Notes: generated by a model not told the origin, from the letters alone. A stretch of 38,925 bases of DNA from Acidulodesulfobacterium_A sp049965795 (GCA_049965795.1 JBMFVW010000015.1:1-38925); one strand, 5' to 3'. Numbered from the stretch's first letter, positions 15,588-24,878 are shown. Made by a program: numbers and translations.

Positions 15588-18014
15588 TCATACAATCCAA
15601 TTCATTAATTCAAATTTAGCATCCGGAACTGCGGTTTCAAAATATCCGTTGACTGGAAAACGCTCTATTTCTGCAAGCGGATTATCTTTATAAGTAAGTA
15701 TAGCGTAAAAATTTAAAAGATTATTTGGACTAACGCCTAATGCTAAAGTTGATATAGATAATTCTAAAATTTTATCGTATGCCGCTTTTAAAATATTGTT
15801 TGTATTATGTTGCATATTAGTGCTAATATTTTTTATATCAGATGAATTTAATAACAAATTTAATATCTTATTTTGACTAAATTCAACTTTTACTTCAATT
15901 TCTGAAGTATTTATAAATTTTATTATAATCACTTTCCCTGAAAATTCAGAATAATCTTTTTTAAAAAAATCAAACCGCATGAAAAAAGTGTCTTTGTTAA
16001 ATCCGTATTGCATTTTTCTTATAAACCTGTCGGTATGCGCCATTGCTTTACCTGATAGAATGCTGGGGAAAAAAACCGCGCTTCCCAGCCATTCAAAATA
16101 GTTATCGGCTATACCGTCTATTTTCGGATAAATAAAAGAAACTATATCTAAATTGGGTTTTATCGCTTTTTTTCCTTCCAGTAAAGGTATAAAGTATTCG
16201 TCCGGCGGTGTTTCGTTTAAAAATTTATATACATTTATAAGATGGGTTCTATAAAGAAAATCATATTCTTCGTCTATACCGGACGTTCTGTCTTCGCCGT
16301 ACCACCAGTTATAGTCGCTTCCTTCCGCTATAAATATCTGTTCCCATGCTCCTTTAAAATCGGCACTTCTGCCGTTTTCGTTTCCTTTAATAACGGTTTC
16401 CGTTGTGCCGTTTTTATCACTATGCGCTTCTTTGTCTTTATGAATAAGATAGTCTCTTGTTTTGGATAGTAAATCCCATGCCCTGTTATCTTCTTTATCC
16501 CCTATCCATATTCTAAAATTGTGATTTATCCATGAACCCGGGTATATCATAGGTATGTTGTATATTTCAGCATAGTCGAATTCGTTATATTTATCTGGGT
16601 CCGCATTCCATTTTATATCGAAAAACGGTTTTATTTTAGCTCCAGTTTTTCCGTTTTCAAAATTAACTGATCCGGTTTCCGCTTCTTTTATTTTTAACGT
16701 TTCTTCCGCTTTCTTTATATATTCGCCGGCGGTAACCGTTTTAATAAATTGTGAGTTTTTGGTAAGATTTTCGTAAAGATAATTAAAAAAATCGTATCCG
16801 TTATTTTTATAATACTCCCATGCATTTTCGCCGTCTAATATTATAGGTACTACTGATAATCCAGTTTCATTGTGATTTTGAAGGCTTAAAGATATATTTT
16901 TTAAGTTATTTATTAAATCTTCCGCAGCTGCTTTTGGTTCGTAATTGGAATATTTAAAACCTATTAAATCTGAAAGTCCCTTATCTCTAAAAAATATATA
17001 TAAAAACTTATTATTTCTTTTTATTACGTAAGGTCTATATAATAATTTTCTTAGTCTTAGATCCTTAAGATTGGTTCCTATCGAATTTTCCAATATTTCT
17101 TCGTCGGTAGCTATCCAGTTAATATCGTTGTCCATAAAAAGCTTTAAAGCTTTTTCGCTTACGCTTCCTTCCGACGGCCACATTCCTTTTATCTTATAGC
17201 CTAATTTATCGCCGAAATAATCTACGGCACTTTTAATCTGATAGTCCGCATCTTCCGGATGTCTGAAAGGCGTCGGCAGTTTGATGCCGTCGTGAAAGTC
17301 TGCTATATCGGTATCGCACAATAAAGGCAGTATAGGATGATAATAAGGGCTTGCAGAAATTTCTATTTGTCCGTTTTTTGCAAGTTCAGTTATTAAAGGA
17401 AATATTTTATTTAAAACCTGCGGAATTTTTTCTTTGATTAATCTGTCTTTTTCTTCTTCAGCAAATTTTTTATCTTTATTTTTTAATGCGGTTAAAAACT
17501 CGTCTTCTGCTATAGAAACGGGATCGAACCACAAAAGATTAAACAGAACTATGATGTCTAAATAGTCCTGGTTATCGAACAAATTAATCTTATCTTCAAT
17601 TCCTCCGTTATCCACGGTTTTTAATCTGCCATATAACTGTTTGAACCTGCCGCTTTTTTCGATAAAATTGTTGCTCGAAGAGCATGCGGGAAAAAATTTT
17701 TCTATAATAAAAAGTTTATCTTCCGGAGAAAGTTCGGATATTTTTATATTTGATATTCTTAAAAATTCTTCGTTTTTAAGCAGAGTAACGTAATTGGCGG
17801 CATAATCTTCAAGCTGGCGGAGCAGAGACGGCGAATAGTTAAACGTCGCATGTATTTCGGGGTATTTCTTTAAAAGCGACCCCATAAAGTAATAATCTTT
17901 TGTAGCATGCAGCCTCGTCCAGGGCATCAGCATTTCGCCGGTAAAATTATCTTTATAATAAGGCTGGTGAAAATGCCACAAAAATATTACGTTTATGGGG
18001 TTTGCGGAATCCAC
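15588..18014 (-). CDS. Glycoside hydrolase family 57 protein
   Basis: An 808-residue retaining alpha-glucan enzyme of the GH57 type (amylase, 4-alpha-glucanotransferase or related). The N-terminal barrel starts IFLWHFHQPYYKD (residues 10-22). The nucleophile region is KGMWPSEGSV with Glu282, and the acid/base region is LDGENAWEYY with Asp394. Further conserved-looking segments WWYGED and DEEYDFLYRTHL (about 575-600) suit the DUF1957-like part. The last 170 residues form a beta-rich accessory region. No signal peptide is seen, so it probably acts on cytoplasmic glycogen-like polymer. The start is a GTG overlapping the chemoreceptor stop by one base (TAGTG), so translation is coupled. Exact specificity cannot be read from the sequence. 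Confidence 0.88.
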   Translation of the reverse strand: MDSANPINVIFLWHFHQPYYKDNFTGEMLMPWTRLHATKDYYFMGSLLKKYPEIHATFNYSPSLLRQLEDYAANYVTLLKNEEFLRISNIKISELSPEDKLFIIEKFFPACSSSNNFIEKSGRFKQLYGRLKTVDNGGIEDKINLFDNQDYLDIIVLFNLLWFDPVSIAEDEFLTALKNKDKKFAEEEKDRLIKEKIPQVLNKIFPLITELAKNGQIEISASPYYHPILPLLCDTDIADFHDGIKLPTPFRHPEDADYQIKSAVDYFGDKLGYKIKGMWPSEGSVSEKALKLFMDNDINWIATDEEILENSIGTNLKDLRLRKLLYRPYVIKRNNKFLYIFFRDKGLSDLIGFKYSNYEPKAAAEDLINNLKNISLSLQNHNETGLSVVPIILDGENAWEYYKNNGYDFFNYLYENLTKNSQFIKTVTAGEYIKKAEETLKIKEAETGSVNFENGKTGAKIKPFFDIKWNADPDKYNEFDYAEIYNIPMIYPGSWINHNFRIWIGDKEDNRAWDLLSKTRDYLIHKDKEAHSDKNGTTETVIKGNENGRSADFKGAWEQIFIAEGSDYNWWYGEDRTSGIDEEYDFLYRTHLINVYKFLNETPPDEYFIPLLEGKKAIKPNLDIVSFIYPKIDGIADNYFEWLGSAVFFPSILSGKAMAHTDRFIRKMQYGFNKDTFFMRFDFFKKDYSEFSGKVIIIKFINTSEIEVKVEFSQNKILNLLLNSSDIKNISTNMQHNTNNILKAAYDKILELSISTLALGVSPNNLLNFYAILTYKDNPLAEIERFPVNGYFETAVPDAKFELMNWIV

Positions 18015-19393
18015 TATTTTTTATATCTGTTGTAAATATTGTTTTCTTTGACTTTATTATTTAAATTGTCAAGTGTCTTTATTACCTGATTTTTATAGTC
18101 TATCAGCTTGTCTGCCAAGTTATTTGCTTTATCGATTTCTTTTGCGTTTAAAGCGTCGATTAAAGCTTTTCCCGTTTCGTGGACTTTCGGATGTATCTGT
18201 CCTAATTCTATAAATTCTTTATAATCGCCGTATTTCTGTTTGCCTACACCGTCGTACCACTTGCCGAGTCTGCACTGGTGATGGTCGGTTAATTCGGAAC
18301 TGCTTAGAGATACCTGTTTATCTGCTAATACATCAAGCACTTTGGTAATCCACAATAAATGGTCGGCTTTAACTATGTTTAATAACATGCAGTCGAACTT
18401 CCAATCCGAAAATGTTTTTAACGAATTAGACTGTTCTTTGATTATCCTATCGAAAGAAGAGCCAATATTATTAAAAGTACTTTGTATTTCTTCCATGCCG
18501 GAAGACAGCGATGAAAGATTGTTTGCCATTTCAGCAGCAACCTGCGACTGTTCTTCTGCTGCCGTAGCAATGTAGGTTACCTGTTCGCTGGTTTTAGCGG
18601 CGGCTTTATCGGCTACGGACATAACGTTTGTTACTACGTCTAAAGATTCCTGAGAGTTCTTAAGATGTGTAAGACCTTCGTTGACTTTAATTTCTACTTC
18701 TTTAGACTGCCCGCCTATATCCTGGGTAACCTGTTCTATCTCTTTTGCCGCCTGGGCAGATTTTTCTGCCAGCGTTCTTACTTCGTCGGCTACGACGGCA
18801 AACCCTCTTCCGTGCTCTCCTGCTCTTGCCGCTTCTATTGCAGCGTTCAAAGAAAGAAGATTGGTCTGCGCCGCTATTTCTTTTACCTTGTCGGTCAGTT
18901 CGACAATTTTCTGGGTTCTCGTTACAAACTGGTTTATGGATTCCCCCATTGTTTTAACTGCCTGCTCTACCTGCTCCATTCTTGAAATAAGTTCTTCTAA
19001 AGCCGCCGAGCCTTCTTTGGTTTTTTTAACGGTATCTGCTGCTTCGCCTGCCGCCGCCTGCGCGTTTTTGGCAATTTCTTTAGCAGTAGAAGACATTTCT
19101 TCTGTTGCAGTAGCAACGCTTGTAATCCTTTGAACCGATCTTTCTATTTCTCCTCTGAAAACTCCTGCTGTTTTTTTGGTATCTATCGTTATTTCCATAA
19201 TATCTACCTGGTCGGTGGCAAGAGATAATATTCTGTTCCTCCATTCGTTTACCAAAGACAAAGCCGGAAATGAAGCGTTAAAAAGCCTTGTGTCCGATTT
19301 CTGAACTTTTTCCAACTCGTCGTCGTTATCGGTCAAAGCAGAGTTCATAACCGTATAACAACTTTTGTTATTTAATTTGTTAAATAATCCCAT
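18014..19393 (-). CDS. Soluble methyl-accepting chemotaxis protein with CZB zinc domain
   Basis: A 459-residue chemoreceptor without transmembrane segments. The coiled-coil signalling domain covers about 80-320, with the tip QTNLLSLNAAIEAARAGEHG and onward GFAVVADEVRTLAEKS (176-213). The C-terminal CZB domain (about 335-445) has the zinc set His345 (KADHLLW), Cys374 (DHHQCRLGKWY), and His401 and His405 (HPKVH). CZB domains bind zinc and in other bacteria sense zinc or hypochlorous acid. The N-terminal 80 residues have no recognisable sensor domain. Its stop overlaps the GH57 GTG start. It is probably a cytoplasmic redox or zinc receptor of the TlpD kind; no other chemotaxis genes are in the window. 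Confidence 0.93.
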   Translation of the reverse strand: MGLFNKLNNKSCYTVMNSALTDNDDELEKVQKSDTRLFNASFPALSLVNEWRNRILSLATDQVDIMEITIDTKKTAGVFRGEIERSVQRITSVATATEEMSSTAKEIAKNAQAAAGEAADTVKKTKEGSAALEELISRMEQVEQAVKTMGESINQFVTRTQKIVELTDKVKEIAAQTNLLSLNAAIEAARAGEHGRGFAVVADEVRTLAEKSAQAAKEIEQVTQDIGGQSKEVEIKVNEGLTHLKNSQESLDVVTNVMSVADKAAAKTSEQVTYIATAAEEQSQVAAEMANNLSSLSSGMEEIQSTFNNIGSSFDRIIKEQSNSLKTFSDWKFDCMLLNIVKADHLLWITKVLDVLADKQVSLSSSELTDHHQCRLGKWYDGVGKQKYGDYKEFIELGQIHPKVHETGKALIDALNAKEIDKANNLADKLIDYKNQVIKTLDNLNNKVKENNIYNRYKK

Positions 19394-19455
19394 GACATTT
19401 TTCCTCTTTTAACTTTTAAGTTATTTTTAACTATTTAAAATCATATAAAAAATTA

Positions 19456-20091
19456 TTAAGAATTAAGCTGAATCAAGTTTTCTATGTATCCTCTGTCTTT
19501 TGTCATAGCATCGTTTGTAAGCATGGCTTTATAAAGCGCGACAGCCTTTTTAGGTTCTTTTATTTTCGTATAAACCGCTGCCTCTTCAAGCATTGCATAT
19601 TCCTGGAGTTTTACGTTATCTATTTTAGACATTGCTGCAAAATCGTATATTGCATTTTTGTAATTTTTTTCAATCATAGAAACGTCGGCAAGATTGCTGT
19701 AGGCAAGATAGGTTAAATTATCGGAACCCGGCTTGGGATAATATTTGACGTATTTATTAAAATAAGACGAGGAATTTTTAAATTTTCCAATTCGCATATA
19801 ATCTAAGCCTGTGTAAAAGCATGATATTTTTGCTGCATTAGTTCCGCCGTATTCGCTGCGGAGTTTTTTTAGGTATGAAACAGATTTTGTAACGGCGGAC
19901 GGATTTTTTCCGTCGTACGACATGTAAAGTCTTACTCCTTTCCATAAAAGTTTAGAAGCTTTTTTGTTTTGCGCGCCGTTATAATATCTTATGCCGAAAA
20001 CCGCGCCTATTATAATAATTATCAGTATAAGAACGCTTATTAATATAATTTTATTTTTAATAAAAAAACCTTCCAAATCGATTTTATCCAT
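19456..20091 (-). CDS. Membrane-anchored TPR-like protein
   Basis: A 211-residue protein with a short cytoplasmic N-terminus, one strong membrane helix at about 15-34 (IILISVLILIIIIIGAVFG), and an extracytoplasmic helical region. Alternating helix pairs (for example GLDYMRIGKFKNSSSYFNKYVKYYP, YSNLADVSMIEKNYKNAIYDF, EEAAVYTKIKEPKKAVALYKAML) look like tetratricopeptide repeats from about 85 to 205. The layout resembles YfgM-type proteins (single TM plus periplasmic TPRs), which assist envelope protein biogenesis. That is inference from architecture, since no outer membrane assembly gene is adjacent. It is separated by about 60 bases from the PHP gene upstream. Confidence 0.65.
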   Translation of the reverse strand: MDKIDLEGFFIKNKIILISVLILIIIIIGAVFGIRYYNGAQNKKASKLLWKGVRLYMSYDGKNPSAVTKSVSYLKKLRSEYGGTNAAKISCFYTGLDYMRIGKFKNSSSYFNKYVKYYPKPGSDNLTYLAYSNLADVSMIEKNYKNAIYDFAAMSKIDNVKLQEYAMLEEAAVYTKIKEPKKAVALYKAMLTNDAMTKDRGYIENLIQLNS

Positions 20092-20151
20092 TATAATTTC
20101 CCTTTTTTAATCATTAAAGATAACTAATATTATAAGATAACAAAATAAAAA

Positions 20152-20823
20152 TCAAGAGGTTTTTTTCAAAAGATTCATGGCATTTTCTTTTATTTTTTCA
20201 AGCTCTTTAATTGTCAGTCCGGCTCCTAATCCGACGGCGTTATATTCATTTTCTGCCATTATATCCGACGGCGAATGAGTATCGCTTGAAATTATTAATC
20301 CCGCACCGGTTTTTTTTGCCGATGCGGCTACATGTCCGTTTGCAAGACAATGCCCTTTTCTGTATGACAGTTCTAAATATATGCCGTTTTTCTTTGCTAA
20401 AATAGCTTCCTCTTCGGTAATTAAACCCGGATGCGACAGTATGTCGATATCGGCTTTGAGCGCTGCAGCGTTGGTGCCTTCTTCGACCGGTTCGCTTAAA
20501 GTCTCCCCATGAACTATGATTATTTTTGCTCCTGATTTTCTTGCAAGAACGGCGGCGTCTTTTATGAGAGACGGCGGTACGTGGGTAATTTCGACGCCGG
20601 GCAGAACTTGAAATTTATTGCCGTTTTTTTTATTGCCGTAAAGAGAGTTTATCTTTCCGCATATTTTTTTTAAACCGGATAAATTATGTTCTATATTTGA
20701 AAAATCTGCATGATCGGTTATAGCGATACCGTCAAGACCGGCATAAATCGAACGCCTTATTAATTCTGCGGGAACAAGCTCTCCGTCGGAAAAGACGGTG
20801 TGCATATGAAAATCTATAAGCAT
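20152..20823 (-). CDS. PHP-domain metal-dependent phosphoesterase
   Basis: A 223-residue PHP-family hydrolase. Metal-binding motifs are in order: DFHMHTVFSDGE (His6, His8), ITDHADFSN (His38), GVEITHVPP, IIVHGETL, DILSHPG and ISSDTHSP. The family includes histidinol phosphatase, nucleoside 3',5'-bisphosphate phosphatase and polymerase X-type domains. The length suits a stand-alone histidinol-phosphatase-like enzyme, but the substrate is undetermined. There is no Shine-Dalgarno before the ATG. It begins 15 bases after the miaB stop, so it is probably co-transcribed with miaB. Confidence 0.8.
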   Translation of the reverse strand: MLIDFHMHTVFSDGELVPAELIRRSIYAGLDGIAITDHADFSNIEHNLSGLKKICGKINSLYGNKKNGNKFQVLPGVEITHVPPSLIKDAAVLARKSGAKIIIVHGETLSEPVEEGTNAAALKADIDILSHPGLITEEEAILAKKNGIYLELSYRKGHCLANGHVAASAKKTGAGLIISSDTHSPSDIMAENEYNAVGLGAGLTIKELEKIKENAMNLLKKTS

Positions 20824-20837
20824 ATTAATATATTGCC

Positions 20838-22016
20838 TCAGTTTTTGGAATTTATTTCTTTATATTTTTGAAATACCCTTTCCAATCTTTCTTTTTTTAT
20901 TTCTAATAAAACATCGTCTTTAAATTTAAAAGCTTTAGTAAACGGTCTCGGCGAATATTTAAATGCAAAAATAGAGCTGAACCCTGCTTCTTCTATTAAC
21001 TTTAAAGTATATTCAAAATCTTTTTCGGTTTCCCCGGGAAAACCGACTATTATATCGGTAGAAACAGAAATATCGGGGTTTCCGTTCTTCAACTTACGTA
21101 CAAGCTTTAAATATTCTGCTTTTGTATATCCCCTGTTCATCATTGCAAGTATTTTATCGGAGCCTGATTGAACTGGAAGATGAATTTCTTTTGTAATTTT
21201 ATTGCTGCCGCATATAGTATCAATTAATTTATCGCTAAAATCTTTAGGATGCGAAGTCAAAAATCTAATTTTAAAAGATCCGTTAATCTCGGAAAGCTTA
21301 TATAATAAAAAACAGAAATCTTTTTTGTCGTCGTCCGGCGAAATGTAAGAATTAACGTTTTGACCTAAAAGAGTTATTTCTTCAGCACCTTGATCGATTA
21401 GATTTTTAACCGTATTATATATAATATCAAAAGGAATAGACCTTTCTCTCCCTCTAACGTAAGGGACTATGCAGTAAGAACAAAAATTATTGCATCCTTC
21501 CGTTATTTTTACGGATGCCGTTCCGTTTTCAGGCTTTTTATCGTAAAAATATTCTTCGGTTTTACCGTCGATTTCAAAATATTCGGACGGCCGCTGCCGT
21601 TCCGGAATTTGCGCCGTTTCGTTTGGACCGTTTGCATTGTTTATGCCGGTATTATTTTTAAGTATATCGGGGATTGAAAAAATTTCTTCCGGAGCGAAAC
21701 AATAATCAAAATATATTCTGCTATTTTGTTCTTTCGTAAGCTTAATTTGCTTGGCGAAGCATCCGGCAAGAACTATTTTTTTATCGGCATAATTTTTTTT
21801 GAGCCTTCCAAGTTCGGAAATTACTTTATGGTCCGCGTTATCCCTTACGCTGCATGTATTGAAAACCACAATATCTGCATCTTCTACCGAACCTGCTTTT
21901 TTAAATCCGCTTTTAACGAGCCCGATTTCTATTAAATCCGAGTCGTGTACATTCATTTGACAGCCGTATGTTTTAATGAAAAATTTACTATTTGCTTTAA
22001 TCTTCGACAAGGTCAT
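20838..22016 (-). CDS. miaB: tRNA-2-methylthio-N6-(dimethylallyl)adenosine synthase MiaB, TRAM-less
   Basis: A radical SAM methylthiotransferase adding a methylthio group to i6A37 of tRNAs reading U-starting codons. The N-terminal domain has the three cysteines for the auxiliary cluster: TYGCQMN (Cys19), NTCSVRD (Cys55) and LAGCFAKQ (Cys86). The radical SAM motif CNNFCSYC is at 175-182, followed by RGRERS. Later motifs such as LLGQNVNSY, LPVQSGSD and ISVSTDIIVGFPGET are typical. At 392 residues it ends in ERLERVFQKYKEINSKN, where a C-terminal TRAM domain of about 60 residues is normally found. The start overlaps the HU/IHF gene by 20 bases. MtaB/RimO-type paralogues are less likely given CSVRDNADHKV. 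Confidence 0.9.
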   Translation of the reverse strand: MTLSKIKANSKFFIKTYGCQMNVHDSDLIEIGLVKSGFKKAGSVEDADIVVFNTCSVRDNADHKVISELGRLKKNYADKKIVLAGCFAKQIKLTKEQNSRIYFDYCFAPEEIFSIPDILKNNTGINNANGPNETAQIPERQRPSEYFEIDGKTEEYFYDKKPENGTASVKITEGCNNFCSYCIVPYVRGRERSIPFDIIYNTVKNLIDQGAEEITLLGQNVNSYISPDDDKKDFCFLLYKLSEINGSFKIRFLTSHPKDFSDKLIDTICGSNKITKEIHLPVQSGSDKILAMMNRGYTKAEYLKLVRKLKNGNPDISVSTDIIVGFPGETEKDFEYTLKLIEEAGFSSIFAFKYSPRPFTKAFKFKDDVLLEIKKERLERVFQKYKEINSKN

Positions 22017-22275
22017 TTTTATAAATTTTACTTACTTTAAACTGCGGAACTACTTTTTTGCCGACCTCTATTTTTTCTCCGGTTTTAGGATTTCTGCCGG
22101 TATAAGTGTCGTATTCTTTGACGAAAAAACTTCCAAATCCTCTGATTTCTATTCTTTTGCCCTGAACTAAAGTTTCTTTGATTTCGTTAATTATAGTATC
22201 GATTATTCTGTCAGCCAATTTAATAGGTATATTGTTTTTAGTAGCAAATTTTTCGGTAAATTGAGCTTTATTCAT
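21997..22275 (-). CDS. HU/IHF-family DNA-binding protein
   Basis: A 92-residue nucleoid protein. The sequence has the HU/IHF fold: helical N-terminus (MNKAQFTEKFATKNNI), then RIEIRGFGSFFVKEY and the DNA-inserting arm TGRNPKTGE with its proline. The motif style (RIEIRGFGSF, GRNPKTGE) is close to IHF-beta, but HU, IHF-alpha and IHF-beta are hard to separate from sequence alone. It should bend DNA and assist replication, recombination and promoter architecture. A GAGGT lies about 10 bases before the ATG. It is followed with overlap by miaB. Confidence 0.92.
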   Translation of the reverse strand: MNKAQFTEKFATKNNIPIKLADRIIDTIINEIKETLVQGKRIEIRGFGSFFVKEYDTYTGRNPKTGEKIEVGKKVVPQFKVSKIYKNDLVED

Positions 22276-22419
22276 TTAATAGCAACCTCGACGAGATAAT
22301 TTAGTTTATATTATTATTTATATTATTATATAATTTTAATTAATTTATTTTATATTTACGCTATATATCTCAATTTAGATTTTGCAGTATTTATATATAC
22401 TGAATAGTTTTTTAGTTTA

Positions 22420-24675
22420 TCACATAAGAACGTCTGGGTCAACATCTACTGCAATTTTTCTAGAAGAAAAACTTTTAAAAAGATTTGCGTCCGTTTTTAA
22501 AGCCGATACGAGTTTATGAAGATTTGCCGCAGGCGGAGGCGATTTTAAAATAAGCTGATACCTGAATTCGTTGTCTATTTTTTCTATTGGACAAGGCGAA
22601 GGTCCCAAAATACTTATACCTCCGCTATGGCTGTCTCCGGAAAAATCGCCTGATTTTATTTTTATACCTATAATATTTTCAATGCTTTTTTTTAAGTTTA
22701 AAGCCGTTTCTCTCAGAGTTTCAATATTTTTATCGGTTAATTTCAGTGCAATTATTCTGGAATAAGGCGGATATCCGTATTCTTTCCGTATTTCAAGCTC
22801 TTTTTCGTAAAATCCTTTTATATCGTGGGCAGCAGTATGTCTTAGCAGGTAGTTATCCGGTATGAAAGTCTGAACGGCTATTTTGCCTTTGTCCGATCCC
22901 CTGCCTGCTCTTCCTGCTACCTGCGTTAAAATTTGAAAAGCTTTTTCGGCGCTTCTAAAGTCCGGCAGATTAAGCAGGCTGTCGGCAAAAATTACTACTA
23001 CGAGACCTACATTGGGAAAATCATGACCTTTTGCAATAATTTGAGTGCCTATTAGTATGTCTATTTTTTTTTCGCGCATTTTTTTAAAAATTTCGGCTCC
23101 TGCTCTGCTCTTCTTGGCAATATCCGAATCAATTCTTTCTATAATAATTTCATTTTTATAATTTGAAAATAAAGATCTTACGTGTTCCTCTAATTTTTGA
23201 ACGCCTATTCCGTATGGTTCTATAGTGTCCATGCCGCATTCAGGACATAGTTTTGGAACTTTTTCTTTATAACCGCAATAGTGGCATTCTAAGATTTCCC
23301 GCGATATATCCGTATTTCTTTCCATTTTCTTTCCGTTTTTATGTTTATGGTAAACCAAAGATATAGCGCAATTTTTACATAAAAATTGATGCCCGCAGGA
23401 AGTGCATATTAAAAATGTAGAAAATCCCCGCCTATTTAAAAACAGCAGAACCTGTTTTTCGGCGGCAATATTTTCGGTTATTAATTTTATAGTTTCTTCC
23501 GATAAAATTTTATCTTTAAATTCTTTTTTAGCAAGGGTTTTAAATTCAGATTTTAAATTTATAAGTTCTATATCCGGCAGTGTTTTGCCTTTAACCCTGT
23601 TTTTTATATAAATATATTCATATTTTTTTAATACGGAGGCATTATAATAAGATTCTAAAGAAGGCGTAGCGGAACCAAGTATGCATACCGAAGAAGTTTT
23701 CTTAGCTATCATAACCGCAACATCCCTTGCGTTATAAAGAAGACCCGACTGCTGTTTATAAGAACCGTCGTGTTCTTCGTCTATTATTATAAGTCCCGGA
23801 TTTTTTAAAGGAGAAAAAACTGACGACCTGGCTCCCAGAATGAGCTTGACGTCACCGTTCATTATTCTGATATGGTTTATGAGTTTTTCTTTTTTCGATA
23901 TTTTGCTGTGAAATACGGCAAAAGCGTTTTGTTTTAAAAGGTTTTCAAAACGTTTTTTTATGAGGTAGACAAACTGATTTGTTATAAAAATTTCCGGAAC
24001 GGTAATTATAATCTGTTTATTTAAAGACAGCACATAATCTATAAGATTAAAATATACTTCAGTTTTTCCGCTTGCCGTGACTCCGTGAATCAGAAAAGTT
24101 TTATAAAAACCATCTGAGATAGATTCTTTTATAAGATTTATTGCGTTTTCCTGATCTTTAGTCAGTTCGTATCCGGCTTTTGAAAGGAAACCGTTTACGG
24201 ATTGTCTCTCTGATTTTAAGTTGTCAAAATTATTTTTTTTACGGCATTCATCCGACTGTTTTGAAACCTGTACCGAACTATGATTAAAACTTTCGGCTTC
24301 TTCAAAATATTTGTCGAGCAGGTCGAAGCGTTTTAGGTCTAAAGAGGGCAAAACGGCATCAAAAACCCCGGATATATTTTCATGATAATACGAGGCTAAG
24401 AAATTAAAAATATCTTTGCGCGATTCCGTAAAAAAACTTGCTTTTGAAATACGCAATACATTTTTTAATTTTATCTGTTTATCAAGCTTGCCATGTTCTT
24501 TTTTTTCATCATCGTCTTTTTTTACATCGTAAATAAACCCGTAAACGGTTCTGTTTTTTAATGGAACAAGCGCCGCTCTGCCTGTTTCCGCTTCGTTTTC
24601 AAAATCATCCGGTATTATATAAGTAAACTTTATATCCGTTCCGCTTTTAGGAATTACTATCTCTGCAGTCGTCAT
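22420..24675 (-). CDS. priA: Primosomal replication restart helicase PriA
   Basis: PriA recognises stalled forks and reloads the replicative helicase. The 751 residues match the family. After a divergent N-terminal DNA-binding part (about 1-110) come the helicase motifs: Walker A HGVTASGKTEVYF (near 200), IIDEEHDGSYKQQ, LGSATPSLESY and GTQIIAKGHDFPNVGLVV, then TQVAGRAGRG. The zinc-binding insertion has eight cysteines in pairs (CTSCGH, CKNC, CHYC, CPEC). The start has no Shine-Dalgarno; CTGACA-N17-TATAAT lies just upstream with only 8 bases from -10 box to ATG, so the mRNA may be leaderless. Confidence 0.95.
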   Translation of the reverse strand: MTTAEIVIPKSGTDIKFTYIIPDDFENEAETGRAALVPLKNRTVYGFIYDVKKDDDEKKEHGKLDKQIKLKNVLRISKASFFTESRKDIFNFLASYYHENISGVFDAVLPSLDLKRFDLLDKYFEEAESFNHSSVQVSKQSDECRKKNNFDNLKSERQSVNGFLSKAGYELTKDQENAINLIKESISDGFYKTFLIHGVTASGKTEVYFNLIDYVLSLNKQIIITVPEIFITNQFVYLIKKRFENLLKQNAFAVFHSKISKKEKLINHIRIMNGDVKLILGARSSVFSPLKNPGLIIIDEEHDGSYKQQSGLLYNARDVAVMIAKKTSSVCILGSATPSLESYYNASVLKKYEYIYIKNRVKGKTLPDIELINLKSEFKTLAKKEFKDKILSEETIKLITENIAAEKQVLLFLNRRGFSTFLICTSCGHQFLCKNCAISLVYHKHKNGKKMERNTDISREILECHYCGYKEKVPKLCPECGMDTIEPYGIGVQKLEEHVRSLFSNYKNEIIIERIDSDIAKKSRAGAEIFKKMREKKIDILIGTQIIAKGHDFPNVGLVVVIFADSLLNLPDFRSAEKAFQILTQVAGRAGRGSDKGKIAVQTFIPDNYLLRHTAAHDIKGFYEKELEIRKEYGYPPYSRIIALKLTDKNIETLRETALNLKKSIENIIGIKIKSGDFSGDSHSGGISILGPSPCPIEKIDNEFRYQLILKSPPPAANLHKLVSALKTDANLFKSFSSRKIAVDVDPDVLM

Positions 24676-24683
24676 ATCTTTAT

Positions 24684-24712
24684 ATTATAATACAATTTTT
24701 CAAAGGTGTCAG
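24684..24712 (-). promoter_or_regulatory. priA promoter with -35 inside a repeat end
   Basis: On the minus strand, CTGACA (24712-24707), a 17-bp spacer and TATAAT (24689-24684). The ATG of priA follows after 8 bases, so transcription would start within about 2 nt of it. The CTGACA lies in the CTGACACCTTT end of repeat copy R6. Confidence 0.6.
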
Positions 24713-24720
24713 TTTTATTT
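24701..24720 (+). repeat. Dispersed repeat end, copy R6
   Basis: AAAGGTGTCAGTTTTATTT (24702-24720) matches the GGAAAAGGTGTCAGATTTTATT end of the element family. No second end is recognisable nearby, so it is a solo or decayed terminus. Confidence 0.6.
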
Positions 24721-24801
24721 ATTTTTATTCCCGACTGCACTTGGTGAGGATAAAATGTAAATAATAATCTTATAATGATATAATAATATAATAATAAATA
24801 C

Positions 24802-24878
24802 AAAAAGCGCCCAGTTAATTTTACACTATAAACTTTTTAAAAAATTTATCCGTATTAAAACTAACTAAGCGCCTTTTT
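24802..24878 (-). terminator. Intrinsic terminator after the radical SAM/SPASM gene
   Basis: Imperfect long hairpin: AAAAAGCGCCCAGTTAATTTTA (from 24802) pairs with TAAAACTAACTAAGCGCCTTTTT (to 24877). Read on the minus strand it ends in TTTTT. It lies 60 bp beyond the stop at 24938. The rest of the interval 24676-24937 is AT-rich with no gene seen. Confidence 0.7.

Noticed and set aside
20838..20840. miaB TGA stop as a selenocysteine codon, since selC is present
   Set aside because: The next gene starts 15 bases later and the sequence after the TGA does not encode a TRAM domain.
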